64,000 bases of DNA from Siminovitchia fortis (lineage in GTDB: Bacteria > Bacillota > Bacilli > Bacillales > Bacillaceae_C): NCBI RefSeq assembly GCF_003605365.2, contig NZ_QYTU02000010.1:25880-89879 (forward strand), written 5' to 3'. The notes under the pieces were generated by a model. That model made no database searches and was not told where the DNA came from. It saw nothing but the letters and a program-made list of their open reading frames with translations. Positions 8,858 through 17,631 of the stretch are shown piece by piece. The translations under genes and the position numbers were made by a program. Every line of letters starts with the position of its first letter. Within the stretch, counting starts at the first letter, position 1.

Positions 8858-9340
8858 TTAGATAATAGCGCCTTCAATCTGCAGCAATTGTTTTTTCATT
8901 TCGATCCCGCCCGCATATCCGGTCAGGGTTTTATTTTTGCCGATAACGCGGTGACAAGGGAAAAGCAATGGTAAGGGATTGAGCGCATTGGCATACCCTA
9001 CCGCCCGTGCAGCTTTTGGCCTTCCGATGGAATCCGCAATTTCGGAATAGGATTTTGTTTGTCCATAGGGAATTGTTTGCAGCGCCTGCCATATCTGCTT
9101 TTGAAAAGGAGTGCCCACTAATTCGAACGGCAAGTTGAATTGACGTCGATCTCCATTCAAATATTCCTGTATTTGCCGGCACACGGGCTTTCCCAACCCA
9201 TTACTTCTTTTCATAATGCGACCAGCATAGATGGAGTGCCAAAGGTCATCAGTTAATAGGATTCGTTGAAGCACACCATCGTTTTCTTTAAAAATGAATC
9301 TCAGGCGACCGATTTTAGTATCGCATTCTTCATAAATCAT
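8858..9340 (-). CDS. ogt: Methylated-DNA--protein-cysteine S-methyltransferase
   Basis: A 160-residue suicide enzyme that removes O6-methyl groups from guanine onto its own Cys. The active-site PCHRVIG motif is at about residues 128-134, preceded by the helix-turn-helix RPKAARAVGYANALNPLPLL and the Tyr/Arg region (YGQTKSYSEIA). It lies 232 bp downstream of adaA on the same strand. That gap holds no gene; it may carry a promoter for ogt. In B. subtilis an adaA-adaB operon has the same logic, so this gene probably serves the adaptive response. Confidence 0.9.
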   Translation of the reverse strand: MIYEECDTKIGRLRFIFKENDGVLQRILLTDDLWHSIYAGRIMKRSNGLGKPVCRQIQEYLNGDRRQFNLPFELVGTPFQKQIWQALQTIPYGQTKSYSEIADSIGRPKAARAVGYANALNPLPLLFPCHRVIGKNKTLTGYAGGIEMKKQLLQIEGAII

Positions 9341-9572
9341 ATTCGGACATCCTTTCCATTTTCTTTGGAGTGAACCTTTTTCAAGGTTGACACGCTCGTC
9401 TTGGTACCTATTCCATTGACGTACCCTCAGATTTTTTTACGCTATCATGAAAAGCTAATGGACAAAAAATCACATGTTTTTCGATTTTAATAAAAACACT
9501 CAAATCAGATACATCATACTGAAAGGAGAGCAAATAGTATAAAGCTGCCTTTCTATATTCTCTGGTTTCACT

Positions 9573-10160
9573 TCAAACATCACCTTTTGTTTTTGTGCAA
9601 GCAGCCTGAAATTCTCTAGGTGAAAGTCCAGTACAACGTTTAAACGCGTTATAAAAACTTGAAATACTTTGATATCCTATTTGAAAGCCAATATCCGTAC
9701 TGCTCAATTTTGTTGTATTAAGCAATTCTTTGGCCTTTTGGATTCTTATTTTCTCTAAATACATACGGGGCGTATATCCGGTCCTGTTTTTAAATATCCG
9801 ATTTAAATGGAAGCGGCTAACCCCCACCTCTTCTGCCAAAGTATTTAAATGTATGTTTTTCCAATACTTATTTTCAATGATTTCTTTAGTATCTTCTATT
9901 ATCGATTCTAATGGATCATAACTTTGTAATTTCAGATCGGGCCGGCACCTCTTACAAGGACGATATCCTGCTTTTTGGGCTTCGACGGCATTTTTAAAAA
10001 ATGATACATTTTTATACCTTGGGGTTTTGGACCTACAAGATGGCCGGCAATAAATTCCTGTTGTCTTTATTGCATAAAAAAACTTCCCATCATATTCGGG
10101 GTTACATGTGACTGTCGCTTCCCACATGGCTGCTTCGGAAAGAACATTCGACGTTTTCAT
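9573..10160 (-). CDS. adaA: AdaA-type methylphosphotriester-DNA methyltransferase / AraC-family activator
   Basis: A 195-residue protein with an N-terminal Ada zinc domain (residues 1-75; the zinc cysteines lie in YCRPSCRSKTPRYK and YRPCKRCRPDLK) and a C-terminal AraC-type double helix-turn-helix (about 95-185; LAEEVGVSRFHLNRIFK and IGFQIGYQSISSFYNAFKR). The zinc Cys accepts methyl groups from DNA phosphotriesters, which turns the protein into an activator of repair genes. The start ATG follows GGCAGGTG. It begins 3 bp after the permease stop, so the two genes are in one operon. Confidence 0.92.
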   Translation of the reverse strand: MKTSNVLSEAAMWEATVTCNPEYDGKFFYAIKTTGIYCRPSCRSKTPRYKNVSFFKNAVEAQKAGYRPCKRCRPDLKLQSYDPLESIIEDTKEIIENKYWKNIHLNTLAEEVGVSRFHLNRIFKNRTGYTPRMYLEKIRIQKAKELLNTTKLSSTDIGFQIGYQSISSFYNAFKRCTGLSPREFQAACTKTKGDV

Positions 10161-10163
10161 TTT

Positions 10164-11408
10164 TTAACACCTGCCCCGGAAAAATCTTTTATCAGAGATC
10201 ATGTAAATAGCATACAAGGCGACAACTATTACCGGAACAAAAATATATAATTGGAAAAACGGCAAAACGAGTAAGCAGAGGATCAGTGATATTAATGAGC
10301 ACCACCAGGGCAATGTTCTTTTTGTAAAAAGTTTGACCCCTGCTGCCATTGAAAAAATATATACAAATATCCCTAGTGAGGTCGGTATAAATAAAATATC
10401 ATCAAAATTCACGGACAAGGATGCTGTAACTATAACTCCCGCTGTTGCAAAACTAATGACAAAAATCACCATGCGCCTGGGAATTTGTTTAGTTGATTGC
10501 AAGACCGAAAGTTTTTTTGGAAAAGCACCATCCCTACTTAATGAATATCCAAGGTGGGTCAAACTGGCTACAAATGCATTGGATGTTCCAATACAAACAA
10601 TAAATGCCAGGATTGCTGTAACAATCTGCGCACCCACTCCTATTGATTTTCCCATGATGACGCCAATAGGAGAAAGGTTACTCTCAATACCGCCGTACAT
10701 TGCGGTTCCTATCGTAACAAAGCTTAATGACAAAAACAGTATGCTTATAGTAAAAGCACTGATCATCGTGCTTCTTACAATATTTTTTTCCCGATCCTTG
10801 AAATGGTTGGCCAAATTACAAATAGCCTCCCATCCGAAAAAAGCCCAAAATATGACTGTTGCAGCTTTACCGATTGAGTACCATCCTTCCGGCATAAATG
10901 GAGTGAAATGTCCCCATCTTATAGCGGGAATTGACACTAATACTGCCATTATTAATAAAAGAAGTAAGCATGCGCTAATAATGAGGGCTACTTTACCGCT
11001 TACTTCAACACCATTATAATTTGCCAGCCCTGCAATGATTAAAATAATTACTGCTATAAAGGTTCTCTCCGAATCTGAAAAGCCAAAGGCCTGGCTTACA
11101 TAAAAAGCGCCCGTCAAAGATACAATGGTTTGCCCAATAGCGGCAGTCACGAAGTAGAACCACCCTATAATATTCCCAAAATGATACCCAAAGGAAAGCC
11201 GTACAAATGTTGCAGCACCCCCGGCGTCCGGGTACTCACGCGCCAAACAAGCAAATGAGTATGCCAGCGGAAAACTAATTAATATTACGATCAACCAAGA
11301 TAGTAAAGATGCGGGGCCCGCTATAGAAGCGGTCACGCCAGATAAAAATAGAACACCCGAACCCAGAATGGCGGAAATATACAAAGCAACGCCATTCATA
11401 TAATCCAA
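10164..11408 (-). CDS. APC-superfamily permease, YjeH (amino-acid exporter)-like
   Basis: A 414-residue protein with about 12 membrane helices. The first helix carries ISAILGSGVLFLSGVTASIA, typical of APC transporters, and FFGWEAICNLANHFKDREKN (about 190-210) resembles the conserved mid-region of YjeH, an exporter of methionine and branched-chain amino acids in E. coli; substrate is inferred only. The TTG at 11408 lacks a ribosome site. A strong one (AGGGGGGGAG) precedes ATG 11424, but that start is out of frame by one base in a run of six A; dropping one A would give MEKEQLDYMNG. The 5' end may therefore be frameshifted. It leads directly into adaA. Confidence 0.8.
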   Translation of the reverse strand: MDYMNGVALYISAILGSGVLFLSGVTASIAGPASLLSWLIVILISFPLAYSFACLAREYPDAGGAATFVRLSFGYHFGNIIGWFYFVTAAIGQTIVSLTGAFYVSQAFGFSDSERTFIAVIILIIAGLANYNGVEVSGKVALIISACLLLLLIMAVLVSIPAIRWGHFTPFMPEGWYSIGKAATVIFWAFFGWEAICNLANHFKDREKNIVRSTMISAFTISILFLSLSFVTIGTAMYGGIESNLSPIGVIMGKSIGVGAQIVTAILAFIVCIGTSNAFVASLTHLGYSLSRDGAFPKKLSVLQSTKQIPRRMVIFVISFATAGVIVTASLSVNFDDILFIPTSLGIFVYIFSMAAGVKLFTKRTLPWWCSLISLILCLLVLPFFQLYIFVPVIVVALYAIYMISDKRFFRGRC

Positions 11409-11603
11409 TTGCTCTTTTTTCCATAACTCCCCCCCTCTTTCATAACAACCTTATCAACGATGCAGAGGGGGATTCATCGTTTTTCTTGCGGTTTAATTAG
11501 TCGAGGTTTCAAATATCTTAATATTCCTTACCTAACTCAATTTCTACTTAACTATATTGGTTCAACGGTTGCAAAAAAATGATTTTAGTAGACACCGACT
11601 TAA

Positions 11604-12284
11604 TCAAAGATCCGGAATCTGCCAATCGATCGGCTTTTCACCCCATTCCAAAAGCTGCTCATTTGTTTTGGAAAATGGACGGCTTCCGAAAAATCCCCTG
11701 TTCGCCGAAAATGGACTTGGATGAGGAGATTTGATAATCGTATGTTTCGCAGTATTTATTAAACGAATTTTTTCCTGCGCAGGTTTCCCCCACAAAATAA
11801 AAATGACAGGCGTTTCCCGTTCATTGATCAAGGAAATCACTTTATCTGTGAAGATCTCCCATCCTTTGCCTCTATGCGAATGTGCTTCTCCGGCTCTCAC
11901 TGTCAAAACCGTGTTCAAAAGCAGGACCCCTTCGTTGGCCCATTTCACGAGACAGCCATTGTTCGGAATGCGGCAACCTAAATCATCGTGCAATTCTTTG
12001 AAAATATTTTTAAGGGACGGCGGGATTTTTACTCCGGGTTTTACTGAAAAGCTGAGACCGTGCGCCTGCCCCGGACCGTGGTATGGATCCTGTCCAAGCA
12101 AAACTACCTTGACATTGCGATAGGGTGTGAATTTTAACGCATTGAAAATGTCATGCATCGGGGGATAAACTGCTTTTTCGGTGTACTCTCTTTTTAAAAA
12201 CTCCCTTAACCTTAAATAATATGGTTTCTGAAACTCTTCCTCCAAAAGAGGCGCCCAATCATTTTCCAATATTTTTTTGGCCAC
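11604..12284 (-). CDS. ung: Uracil-DNA glycosylase
   Basis: A 226-residue family-1 UDG that excises uracil from DNA in base-excision repair. The catalytic water-activating Asp is in [18 protein letters not shown] (about 62-79), the uracil-binding segment [18 protein letters not shown] follows, and the leucine/His loop is [18 protein letters not shown] near the C-terminus. GTG 12284 is preferred because GAAGGAG is 8 bp upstream; ATG 12290 lies too close to that site. The position near ywdI and pdxK matches B. subtilis ywdG. Confidence 0.93.
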   Translation of the reverse strand: MAKKILENDWAPLLEEEFQKPYYLRLREFLKREYTEKAVYPPMHDIFNALKFTPYRNVKVVLLGQDPYHGPGQAHGLSFSVKPGVKIPPSLKNIFKELHDDLGCRIPNNGCLVKWANEGVLLLNTVLTVRAGEAHSHRGKGWEIFTDKVISLINERETPVIFILWGKPAQEKIRLINTAKHTIIKSPHPSPFSANRGFFGSRPFSKTNEQLLEWGEKPIDWQIPDL

Positions 12285-12359
12285 GTGCATCACTCCTTCT
12301 TCTGCATTATATCATGCCAGTTGCCCTTTATTTTTCACAAACAACTGCCGCCATTTCAT

Positions 12360-12384
12360 GTTTAATTGTAAATGGACAGGATAT
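12360..12384 (+). promoter_or_regulatory. Sigma-B type promoter
   Basis: GTTTAA (12360-12365), a 13-bp spacer and GGATAT (12379-12384) fit the general-stress sigma-B consensus (GTTTAA-N12-14-GGGTAT). It lies 60 bp upstream of a general-stress family gene. Confidence 0.7.
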
Positions 12385-12444
12385 ACATAAACTAGCGCAT
12401 CCTTAAAAGGTGCAATGAAACGACTTTTAAAGGAGGAAGTATTC

Positions 12445-12765
12445 ATGAACACTGTAAAAGTATGCGAAAATGGCGTTCAGGCCCAAGAAGTCGTCAACCA
12501 ATTGACTGCCGAAGGTTATGATCGGGATAACATTTATTTGTTTGCACATGGTGAGGAACGTTCGGAAGATTTGACAGACGCACTGGATACAGGCAAAGTC
12601 GGCATCGCGGAACAAGGATTGGTCGACTCTGTAAAAAATATTTTCAATAAAAGAGGAGACGAACTCCGCTCAGAATTTGAAGCGGTTGGATTGAGCAAGG
12701 AGGAAGCCGAAAAGTATGAAAGGGTACTTGATGGCGGAGAGCTTGTTCTGGTTGCGAAAAAATAA
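12445..12765 (+). CDS. General stress protein (GSP17M/YflT-like domain)
   Basis: A 106-residue soluble acidic protein with the N-terminal general-stress 17M domain: VKVCENGVQAQEVVNQL, then GYDRDNIYLFAHGEER. The C-terminal half is helical (LSKEEAEKYERVLDGGELVL). ATG 12445 follows AAAGGAGG; an upstream frame to 12415 has no ribosome site. The sigma-B type promoter at 12360 supports a stress role. Molecular function is unknown. A strong terminator follows at once, so it is monocistronic. Confidence 0.85.
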   Translation: MNTVKVCENGVQAQEVVNQLTAEGYDRDNIYLFAHGEERSEDLTDALDTGKVGIAEQGLVDSVKNIFNKRGDELRSEFEAVGLSKEEAEKYERVLDGGELVLVAKK

Positions 12766-12776
12766 TATTCATAATG

Positions 12777-12800
12777 AATCCCCCGCAGCTGCGGGGGATT
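12777..12800. terminator. Bidirectional terminator
   Basis: Perfect stem AATCCCCCGC / GCGGGGGATT with AGCT loop, between the converging stress gene and yhfC-like gene. Confidence 0.85.
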
Positions 12801-12801
12801 T

Positions 12802-13587
12802 TCATATTCTATCGGAAGAAAACAATGATCTTGATTTAACAATCCAAACAATAAAACCGACAGCGAGAAGAATGAGATAAGCTTCCACAACAAAAATATT
12901 GATTATGCCCTTTTGATATAGCGCTGCCGGGAAATCAATGACTGCATGGATGAGAATGGCATACAACAGATAAACCTTCTTGCCTTCCTTTATTCCGTAC
13001 AGGACAAGGATGGAAAGCCCCATGTGGATGGCTAAAGCGCCAAGCCTTTCAACCCCGGCAAAGAGCTGGATGAAGGATGCCGAACCGGTCAATTGGTCAT
13101 GAAGGGGCGCCAATGCTTCAGCACCTTTCCCTGTGATAAAAGCATCGTATGTCCCGTTATTGATCATAAAGGCAAGAACGATCATGACAACACTGTTCAT
13201 CCCCACAATAAGAATGGCTTCGATGCCTCCGTGACCCAATCCGAAAGCCAATCCGTCCTTCCATTCCCTGTACTTTTTCAATGCATATCTCATCATGATG
13301 AATCTGCCGGTCTCTTCAAAAATTCCTGCCATTAATCCGCCGTACAGCATAAATAGCCATGTATTTTCCAAAAGTGCCTTGGTGGTTTTATTCCATTCCA
13401 GAAAAATGGCATGAACAAGACCTTCCAATATATAGGCAAACGCGAAAAATGTGAGCACACCAAATAAAACTGCCTTGATGGATATATCAAATTTCTTTTT
13501 AAAGATAATAAGTAAAACGATCGGTGCCCCGACTACAACGGCCAGAGAGATAATGATAGATGCGATTGTAAATGAAGGAACCAACAT
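12802..13587 (-). CDS. YhfC-family glutamic-type intramembrane protease
   Basis: A 261-residue membrane protein with about seven helices. The putative catalytic motif EETGRFIMMRYALKK is at about 90-104 and GLAFGLGHGGIEAI at about 112-125, both typical of the YhfC family, a relative of PrsW-type glutamic proteases. The substrate is unknown. The start is uncertain: AAAGGAGGGG overlaps the N-terminus, so ATG 13587 or the adjacent TTG is likely, and a longer frame to 13605 would touch the next gene. The gene lies just downstream of the moeB-like gene on the same strand. Confidence 0.8.
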   Translation of the reverse strand: MLVPSFTIASIIISLAVVVGAPIVLLIIFKKKFDISIKAVLFGVLTFFAFAYILEGLVHAIFLEWNKTTKALLENTWLFMLYGGLMAGIFEETGRFIMMRYALKKYREWKDGLAFGLGHGGIEAILIVGMNSVVMIVLAFMINNGTYDAFITGKGAEALAPLHDQLTGSASFIQLFAGVERLGALAIHMGLSILVLYGIKEGKKVYLLYAILIHAVIDFPAALYQKGIINIFVVEAYLILLAVGFIVWIVKSRSLFSSDRI

Positions 13588-13604
13588 ACCCCTCCTTTCA
13601 TTCA

Positions 13605-14633
13605 TTATCCCACAAGAGAATGATAGATTTTGCGGGCTTCATTCATATCTTTCGTACCGTGGATCAGTGCACGGCCGTCCTTAAAAAACACGGCCTTTGT
13701 TCCATCCTTTACGACAGAAATCAAAAATGGATTCCCGCCGACTTCAAGACCTGCCGAACGCCATTGGCTGACCAATTGTTCCAGTGGGAGGATGCCGCTC
13801 TCAGCAGGCCTTACCTGGACTGTGTCCCGGCCGCACAATACAGCAACCTTCATTTCCCGGCCGGATTGCAGGAACGGATATTCCGGACTATCTCCGCATG
13901 ACAGGCAGCCGCTATCTTTTAATGCACCGGCTTTCAAAGATAAATATTCGTTTTCCCAAAGATCAAAAGATACATAGGTTTTTCTGACAGCTTTCATATT
14001 TCCCGAAAGAATTTTCAGTGCTTCCGCACCTTGATGGGCGGTGACCATTTGGACAGCCGGAGCGATGATTCCAACTGTATCGCACGTCTGCCCCTGAATG
14101 GGCAGCCTCTTGATTAGGCATTGAAGGCAGGGGGTCACGCCTGGTATGATCGTAAAAGCCATTCCGAAGCTTCCCACGCAGGAGCCGAACAAATATGGGA
14201 CTTTGTATTTCTGCGCCAGGTCATTCATCAGAAACCGCGTTTCGAAATTATCTGTCCCGTCCACTAAAAGATCAACGTCTTCCATCAGGCCATCCAAAAG
14301 TGCAGCATCTGCCTGCCCGACGATCGCCTCCACTTCAACTCGGCTGTTGATGCTTTTCAGCCTCTCTTTTGCCGCTTCCGCTTTTGGCCATTGTTCTTCG
14401 GCATCTTTTTCTGTAAAAAGATGCTGACGCTGCAAATTGCTCTTATCAACATAGTCCCTGTCAATGAGCGTCAGCTTTCTTACTCCTGCTCTGGCAAGCA
14501 GTTCGGATGTGTGAGTTCCAAGAGCTCCTACTCCAACGATAAGCACATGTTTCTTACCAATTTCTGTCTGTCCTTCAGGTCCGATCGGCTTAAAGAGCAT
14601 TTGCCTGGAATAACGCTCGGTTTGTGAATCCAT
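13605..14633 (-). CDS. moeB: MoeB/ThiF-family sulfur-carrier adenylyltransferase
   Basis: A 342-residue E1-like enzyme that adenylates the C-terminal Gly of a sulfur carrier protein. The ATP-binding GVGALGTHTSELLARAGV is at about residues 35-52, the Asp/Arg region reads LIDRDYVDKSNLQRQHLF, and zinc cysteines occur as CLQCL (about 170) and CLSCG (about 242). A C-terminal extension of about 85 residues follows. Directly downstream of moaD, whose tail GG it would charge, so MoeB is more likely than ThiF. ATG 14633 is chosen because GTGGAGG lies 11 bp upstream. Confidence 0.88.
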   Translation of the reverse strand: MDSQTERYSRQMLFKPIGPEGQTEIGKKHVLIVGVGALGTHTSELLARAGVRKLTLIDRDYVDKSNLQRQHLFTEKDAEEQWPKAEAAKERLKSINSRVEVEAIVGQADAALLDGLMEDVDLLVDGTDNFETRFLMNDLAQKYKVPYLFGSCVGSFGMAFTIIPGVTPCLQCLIKRLPIQGQTCDTVGIIAPAVQMVTAHQGAEALKILSGNMKAVRKTYVSFDLWENEYLSLKAGALKDSGCLSCGDSPEYPFLQSGREMKVAVLCGRDTVQVRPAESGILPLEQLVSQWRSAGLEVGGNPFLISVVKDGTKAVFFKDGRALIHGTKDMNEARKIYHSLVG

Positions 14634-14640
14634 CTTTGCA

Positions 14641-14874
14641 TCAACCTCCACTGACCGGAGGAATCAAAGCAATAACATCTTTCTCCTCAATGATCCAATC
14701 ATCTTTTACAAATTCTTCATTGACAGCGATCATAATGCCGTCCAAGTTTCCCAATGGCGTTTCTTTTTCAAGAAAATCGCGCAATTCACCAACTGTTTTT
14801 CCAGCAGCTTTTGTTTCGATCGCGCTTTTCCCCGCATCCTCTTTCAATTGGGCAAATAACATGATCTTATTCAA
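14641..14874 (-). CDS. moaD: Molybdopterin synthase sulfur-carrier subunit
   Basis: A small ubiquitin-fold protein of about 77 residues ending in PPVSGG, the Gly-Gly tail that is thiocarboxylated and donates sulfur to molybdopterin. The TTG at 14874 (MNKIMLFAQLKEDAGKS) gives a family-like start and overlaps the moaE end by 8 bp; an ATG at 14862 is the alternative. It sits between moaE and the MoeB-like gene, exactly the genes it works with. Confidence 0.88.
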   Translation of the reverse strand: MNKIMLFAQLKEDAGKSAIETKAAGKTVGELRDFLEKETPLGNLDGIMIAVNEEFVKDDWIIEEKDVIALIPPVSGG

Positions 14875-15331
14875 GAAAGTCACCTTCCTCCGGTTTTCCT
14901 GTTGTGTATGCCTTTGTTCCCTGCTGGTTTCCTACCCATTTTTCCCCGTCTTCCCAATGCTCTTTCTTCCAAATTGGGACCATTTCCTTCACTCTTTCAA
15001 GCGCATAGCGATTCGCTTCATACGCTTCCGGCCTATGCGGAGAAGACACTGCAATCGCAATGGCGATGTCGGTAATTTCAAGACGCCCGATCCGATGCAC
15101 CATCGCCACTTCAAGGACTGGCCACTTTTCCTTTATTTCCTCCACAATCTGCTCCATTTTTTTCAGAGCCATCGATTCATACGCTTCATATTCAAGATGA
15201 AGCGTTTTCCTGCCATGTGTCAATTCACGGACAGTGCCGACAAATGTGGTGACTGCTCCCGCTTCCCTTCTGACGACCTTTTGATAAATATCTTCGATTT
15301 TTATCGGTTCCCTCGTAATTTCACAAGTCAT
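14867..15331 (-). CDS. moaE: Molybdopterin synthase catalytic subunit
   Basis: A 154-residue MoaE that adds two sulfurs to cyclic pyranopterin monophosphate using MoaD thiocarboxylate. Conserved features: GAVTTFVGTVRELTHGRKT (about 30-48), LEYEAYESMA, HRIGRLEITDIAIAIAVSSP, and the active-site Lys in PIWKKEHWEDGEKWVGN. ATG 15331 is chosen over ATG 15337 because of spacing from AAGGGGAG. It overlaps the mobA end by about 11 bp. Confidence 0.93.
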   Translation of the reverse strand: MTCEITREPIKIEDIYQKVVRREAGAVTTFVGTVRELTHGRKTLHLEYEAYESMALKKMEQIVEEIKEKWPVLEVAMVHRIGRLEITDIAIAIAVSSPHRPEAYEANRYALERVKEMVPIWKKEHWEDGEKWVGNQQGTKAYTTGKPEEGDFLE

Positions 15332-15914
15332 TCCCATCTCCCCTTCCTGCCAGCTTTGCCGCCTGTATGTACTCCTCCATCGTATTCATGTTCCAAACGG
15401 CATCAGACTCTCCTTGTATTGTAAAATATTCCACATCTATGCGGTCAAGCAAGGCCTTCACCGATCTTTTTCCATCCATTAACGTCTCCTTTGCCGTTTC
15501 GGCGGCGCGGGCATCATACGCAGCAAACAGCGGATGCAGGCGATCTTCGTGGATGGGAACAACTGCATCCCTGTCATTCCTTTTTAAAATTGAAACGAGC
15601 TCACACCCCAGCCTGGCGGAAACAAACGGCATATCGCAGGCTACAATCAGGCAAGGCCCATCTCCCGCTTCCTTCAAGCCGGTATAAATTCCCGCGAGCG
15701 GTCCCTGCCCTTTAAAATCAGGTGCATCTTCAAGGAGAACAGCATCCATATGTTCATATAGAGCAGGGTCGTCGGCAATAACAATCATTCTATCGGATTC
15801 GGGCCCCAACTCAGCCGCAATCCGGTCGATGACACGGATTCCGCCTATTCTCATCAGCGCTTTGTTCTGTCCCATCCGGCTTGATTTTCCTCCGGCTAAA
15901 ATAATCGTGTTCAA
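15321..15914 (-). CDS. mobA: Molybdenum cofactor guanylyltransferase
   Basis: A 197-residue nucleotidyltransferase that attaches GMP to molybdopterin. The GTP-binding signature ILAGGKSSRMGQNKALM is at the N-terminus, GQGPLAGIYTGLKEA at about 70-84, and the metal-binding Asp in VACDMPFVS at about 97-105. GGGAGG is upstream; both a GTG (15917) and the next codon TTG (15914) are possible. It is the first gene of mobA-moaE-moaD-moeB; other cofactor genes (moaA, moaC, moeA) are not in this window. Confidence 0.9.
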   Translation of the reverse strand: MNTIILAGGKSSRMGQNKALMRIGGIRVIDRIAAELGPESDRMIVIADDPALYEHMDAVLLEDAPDFKGQGPLAGIYTGLKEAGDGPCLIVACDMPFVSARLGCELVSILKRNDRDAVVPIHEDRLHPLFAAYDARAAETAKETLMDGKRSVKALLDRIDVEYFTIQGESDAVWNMNTMEEYIQAAKLAGRGDGNDL

Positions 15915-15997
15915 CACAGGTGCCTCCCGAAATTCTATTTACGAAATGAACTGAATCTTGTAATCTAAACATACTTTACAAAGAATCGAGTGATTTT

Positions 15998-16576
15998 ATG
16001 AGGTTGAAAAAAATAGCTGCCTGCGTTCTCGCTGTTTTCTTTGGTGTCTGCCTGTTTATCTGGATTCTTACCGGAAAGTGGATGGCTGACGGCAAAAAAC
16101 CGAAAGCTGACGGAACTTATGAATACGCCCTTGTTTTGGGGGCAAAAGTAAATGGAGAGACTCCATCGCTTTCCTTGCAATACCGCCTTGAAGCTGCACT
16201 TCAGTATGCGGAGCAGCATCCCCATGTAAAACTTGTTTTATCCGGCGGGCAGGGCCCTGATGAGTTCATCTCAGAAGCAGAAGCAATGAAACGTTATCTC
16301 GTTGCTCATGGTATACCGGAAAACAGATTCATTTTAGAAAAAAATTCTTCATCTACATATGAGAATATTCTTTACTCTAAAAAGCTGCTTCCGCCCTCAA
16401 CAAAAGGCATTACAATCATTACGAGCGGCTATCACCTGGCAAGAGCCCGCAAAATTGCCGGGAGACTTGGGCTTGATACGGATGCAGTTGAAGCGGAAAC
16501 ACCTATGGTTGTCAGGCTGAAATTAACAACAAGAGAGCGCTTGGCCCTTTTAAAAACAGCTTTTTCACAAAAGTGA
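15998..16576 (+). CDS. YdcF/ElyC (DUF218) family protein
   Basis: A 192-residue protein with one N-terminal membrane helix (about residues 5-25) and a DUF218 domain: YALVLGAKVNGETPS, then VLSGGQGPDEFISEAEAMK, then the family-typical ENSSSTYENILYSKKLL and ITSGYHLARARKIAG. Members such as ElyC and SanA act in envelope maintenance in E. coli, but their chemistry is unclear. It is divergent from mobA. The 158 bp before pdxK holds only that gene's promoter region. Confidence 0.85.
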   Translation: MRLKKIAACVLAVFFGVCLFIWILTGKWMADGKKPKADGTYEYALVLGAKVNGETPSLSLQYRLEAALQYAEQHPHVKLVLSGGQGPDEFISEAEAMKRYLVAHGIPENRFILEKNSSSTYENILYSKKLLPPSTKGITIITSGYHLARARKIAGRLGLDTDAVEAETPMVVRLKLTTRERLALLKTAFSQK

Positions 16577-16734
16577 GATTAAAATTATTATAACAGAAAT
16601 TTGATTGCTCTTGGGGAGTTGCGTCCGGGCATTGTTTGTCCTGCTTTGCTTCGGGAAAAGTAAAAGTGATACCAGAAGGTTTATAATTATTTCATTGATA
16701 TAGCCTTAATAAACCAGAAGGGAGTTACACGTAC

Positions 16735-17550
16735 ATGAAAAAAGCATTGACACTTGCCGGATCTGATTCAAGCGGCGGAGCCGGCATCCAGGCAGATTTA
16801 AAAACATTCCAAGAAAATGATGTGTATGGTATGACTGCGCTGACTTCCATTGTTGCGATGAATCCCGACAATCATTGGAATCACGAAGTATTTCCTATAG
16901 ACGTCAACATCGTAGAAAAACAGTTGAATACCATCCTATCCGTGGGCATTGACGCAATGAAAACAGGGATGCTGGGATCGGTGGACATTATCGAGCTTGG
17001 CGCCAAGAAGATAGACGAGCACGGTTTGACAAACGTCGTCATCGACCCGATTATGGTGTGCAAAGGAGAAGATGAGGTTCTTCAGCCGGAAAATACAGAT
17101 GCGATGCGTGAACTGTTATTGCCGCGCGCTACTGTTGTGACGCCCAATTTGTTCGAAGCATGGCAGCTTGCCAAAACGGGCCCGATTAAAACAATCGAGG
17201 ACATGAAAGAAACAGCGGCAAAAATCCGCGACCTGGGTGCAAAGAATGTCATCATCAAAGGTGGAACAGGCTTAAACACCGACAAAGCAGTGGACCTTTT
17301 CTATGATGGGCAAGAGTTCACCCTTCTGGAAAAAGAAAAATTAGATACAACATACAATCACGGCGCAGGCTGTACATTTGCCGCTGCCGTTACAGCAAAC
17401 TTGGCAAAAGGAAAATCCGTCAAAGATTCTGTTGCCGCAGCAAAAGAATTCGTTACAGCTGCCATTGAACACGGCTGGAAGCTGAACCAATACGTCGGCC
17501 CGGTCATGCATGGTGCCTATACGAAATATGCAGCAAATCTTAAAAAATAA
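16735..17550 (+). CDS. pdxK: Pyridoxine/hydroxymethylpyrimidine kinase
   Basis: A 271-residue ribokinase-fold kinase very close in pattern to B. subtilis PdxK (YwdB), which phosphorylates pyridoxal, pyridoxine and pyridoxamine. The N-terminal LAGSDSSGGAGIQADLKTFQ, MKTGMLGSVDIIELGAKKI, VVIDPIMVCKGE, and the catalytic Asp-box region YNHGAGCTFAAAVTANLAKG are all present. ThiD-like activity on HMP cannot be excluded from sequence. Its position near ung and ywdI follows the B. subtilis map. Confidence 0.92.
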   Translation: MKKALTLAGSDSSGGAGIQADLKTFQENDVYGMTALTSIVAMNPDNHWNHEVFPIDVNIVEKQLNTILSVGIDAMKTGMLGSVDIIELGAKKIDEHGLTNVVIDPIMVCKGEDEVLQPENTDAMRELLLPRATVVTPNLFEAWQLAKTGPIKTIEDMKETAAKIRDLGAKNVIIKGGTGLNTDKAVDLFYDGQEFTLLEKEKLDTTYNHGAGCTFAAAVTANLAKGKSVKDSVAAAKEFVTAAIEHGWKLNQYVGPVMHGAYTKYAANLKK

Positions 17551-17556
17551 TAAGGG

Positions 17557-17585
17557 AACCCGGCGGAATGTTCTGCCGGGTTTTT
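17557..17585 (+). terminator. Terminator after pdxK
   Basis: AACCCGGC / GCCGGGTTTTT stem with a short imperfect loop, 7 bp after the stop codon. Confidence 0.85.
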
Positions 17586-17631
17586 GACTGGAAAACTATG
17601 GGGAATTTGTTTGAAGCTATCTAAGGAGTTT

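Noticed and set aside
9341..9572. A second methyltransferase (adaB) or its remnant between adaA and ogt
   Set aside because: No reading frame with the PCHRV motif or related sequence was found; ogt itself probably fills that role.
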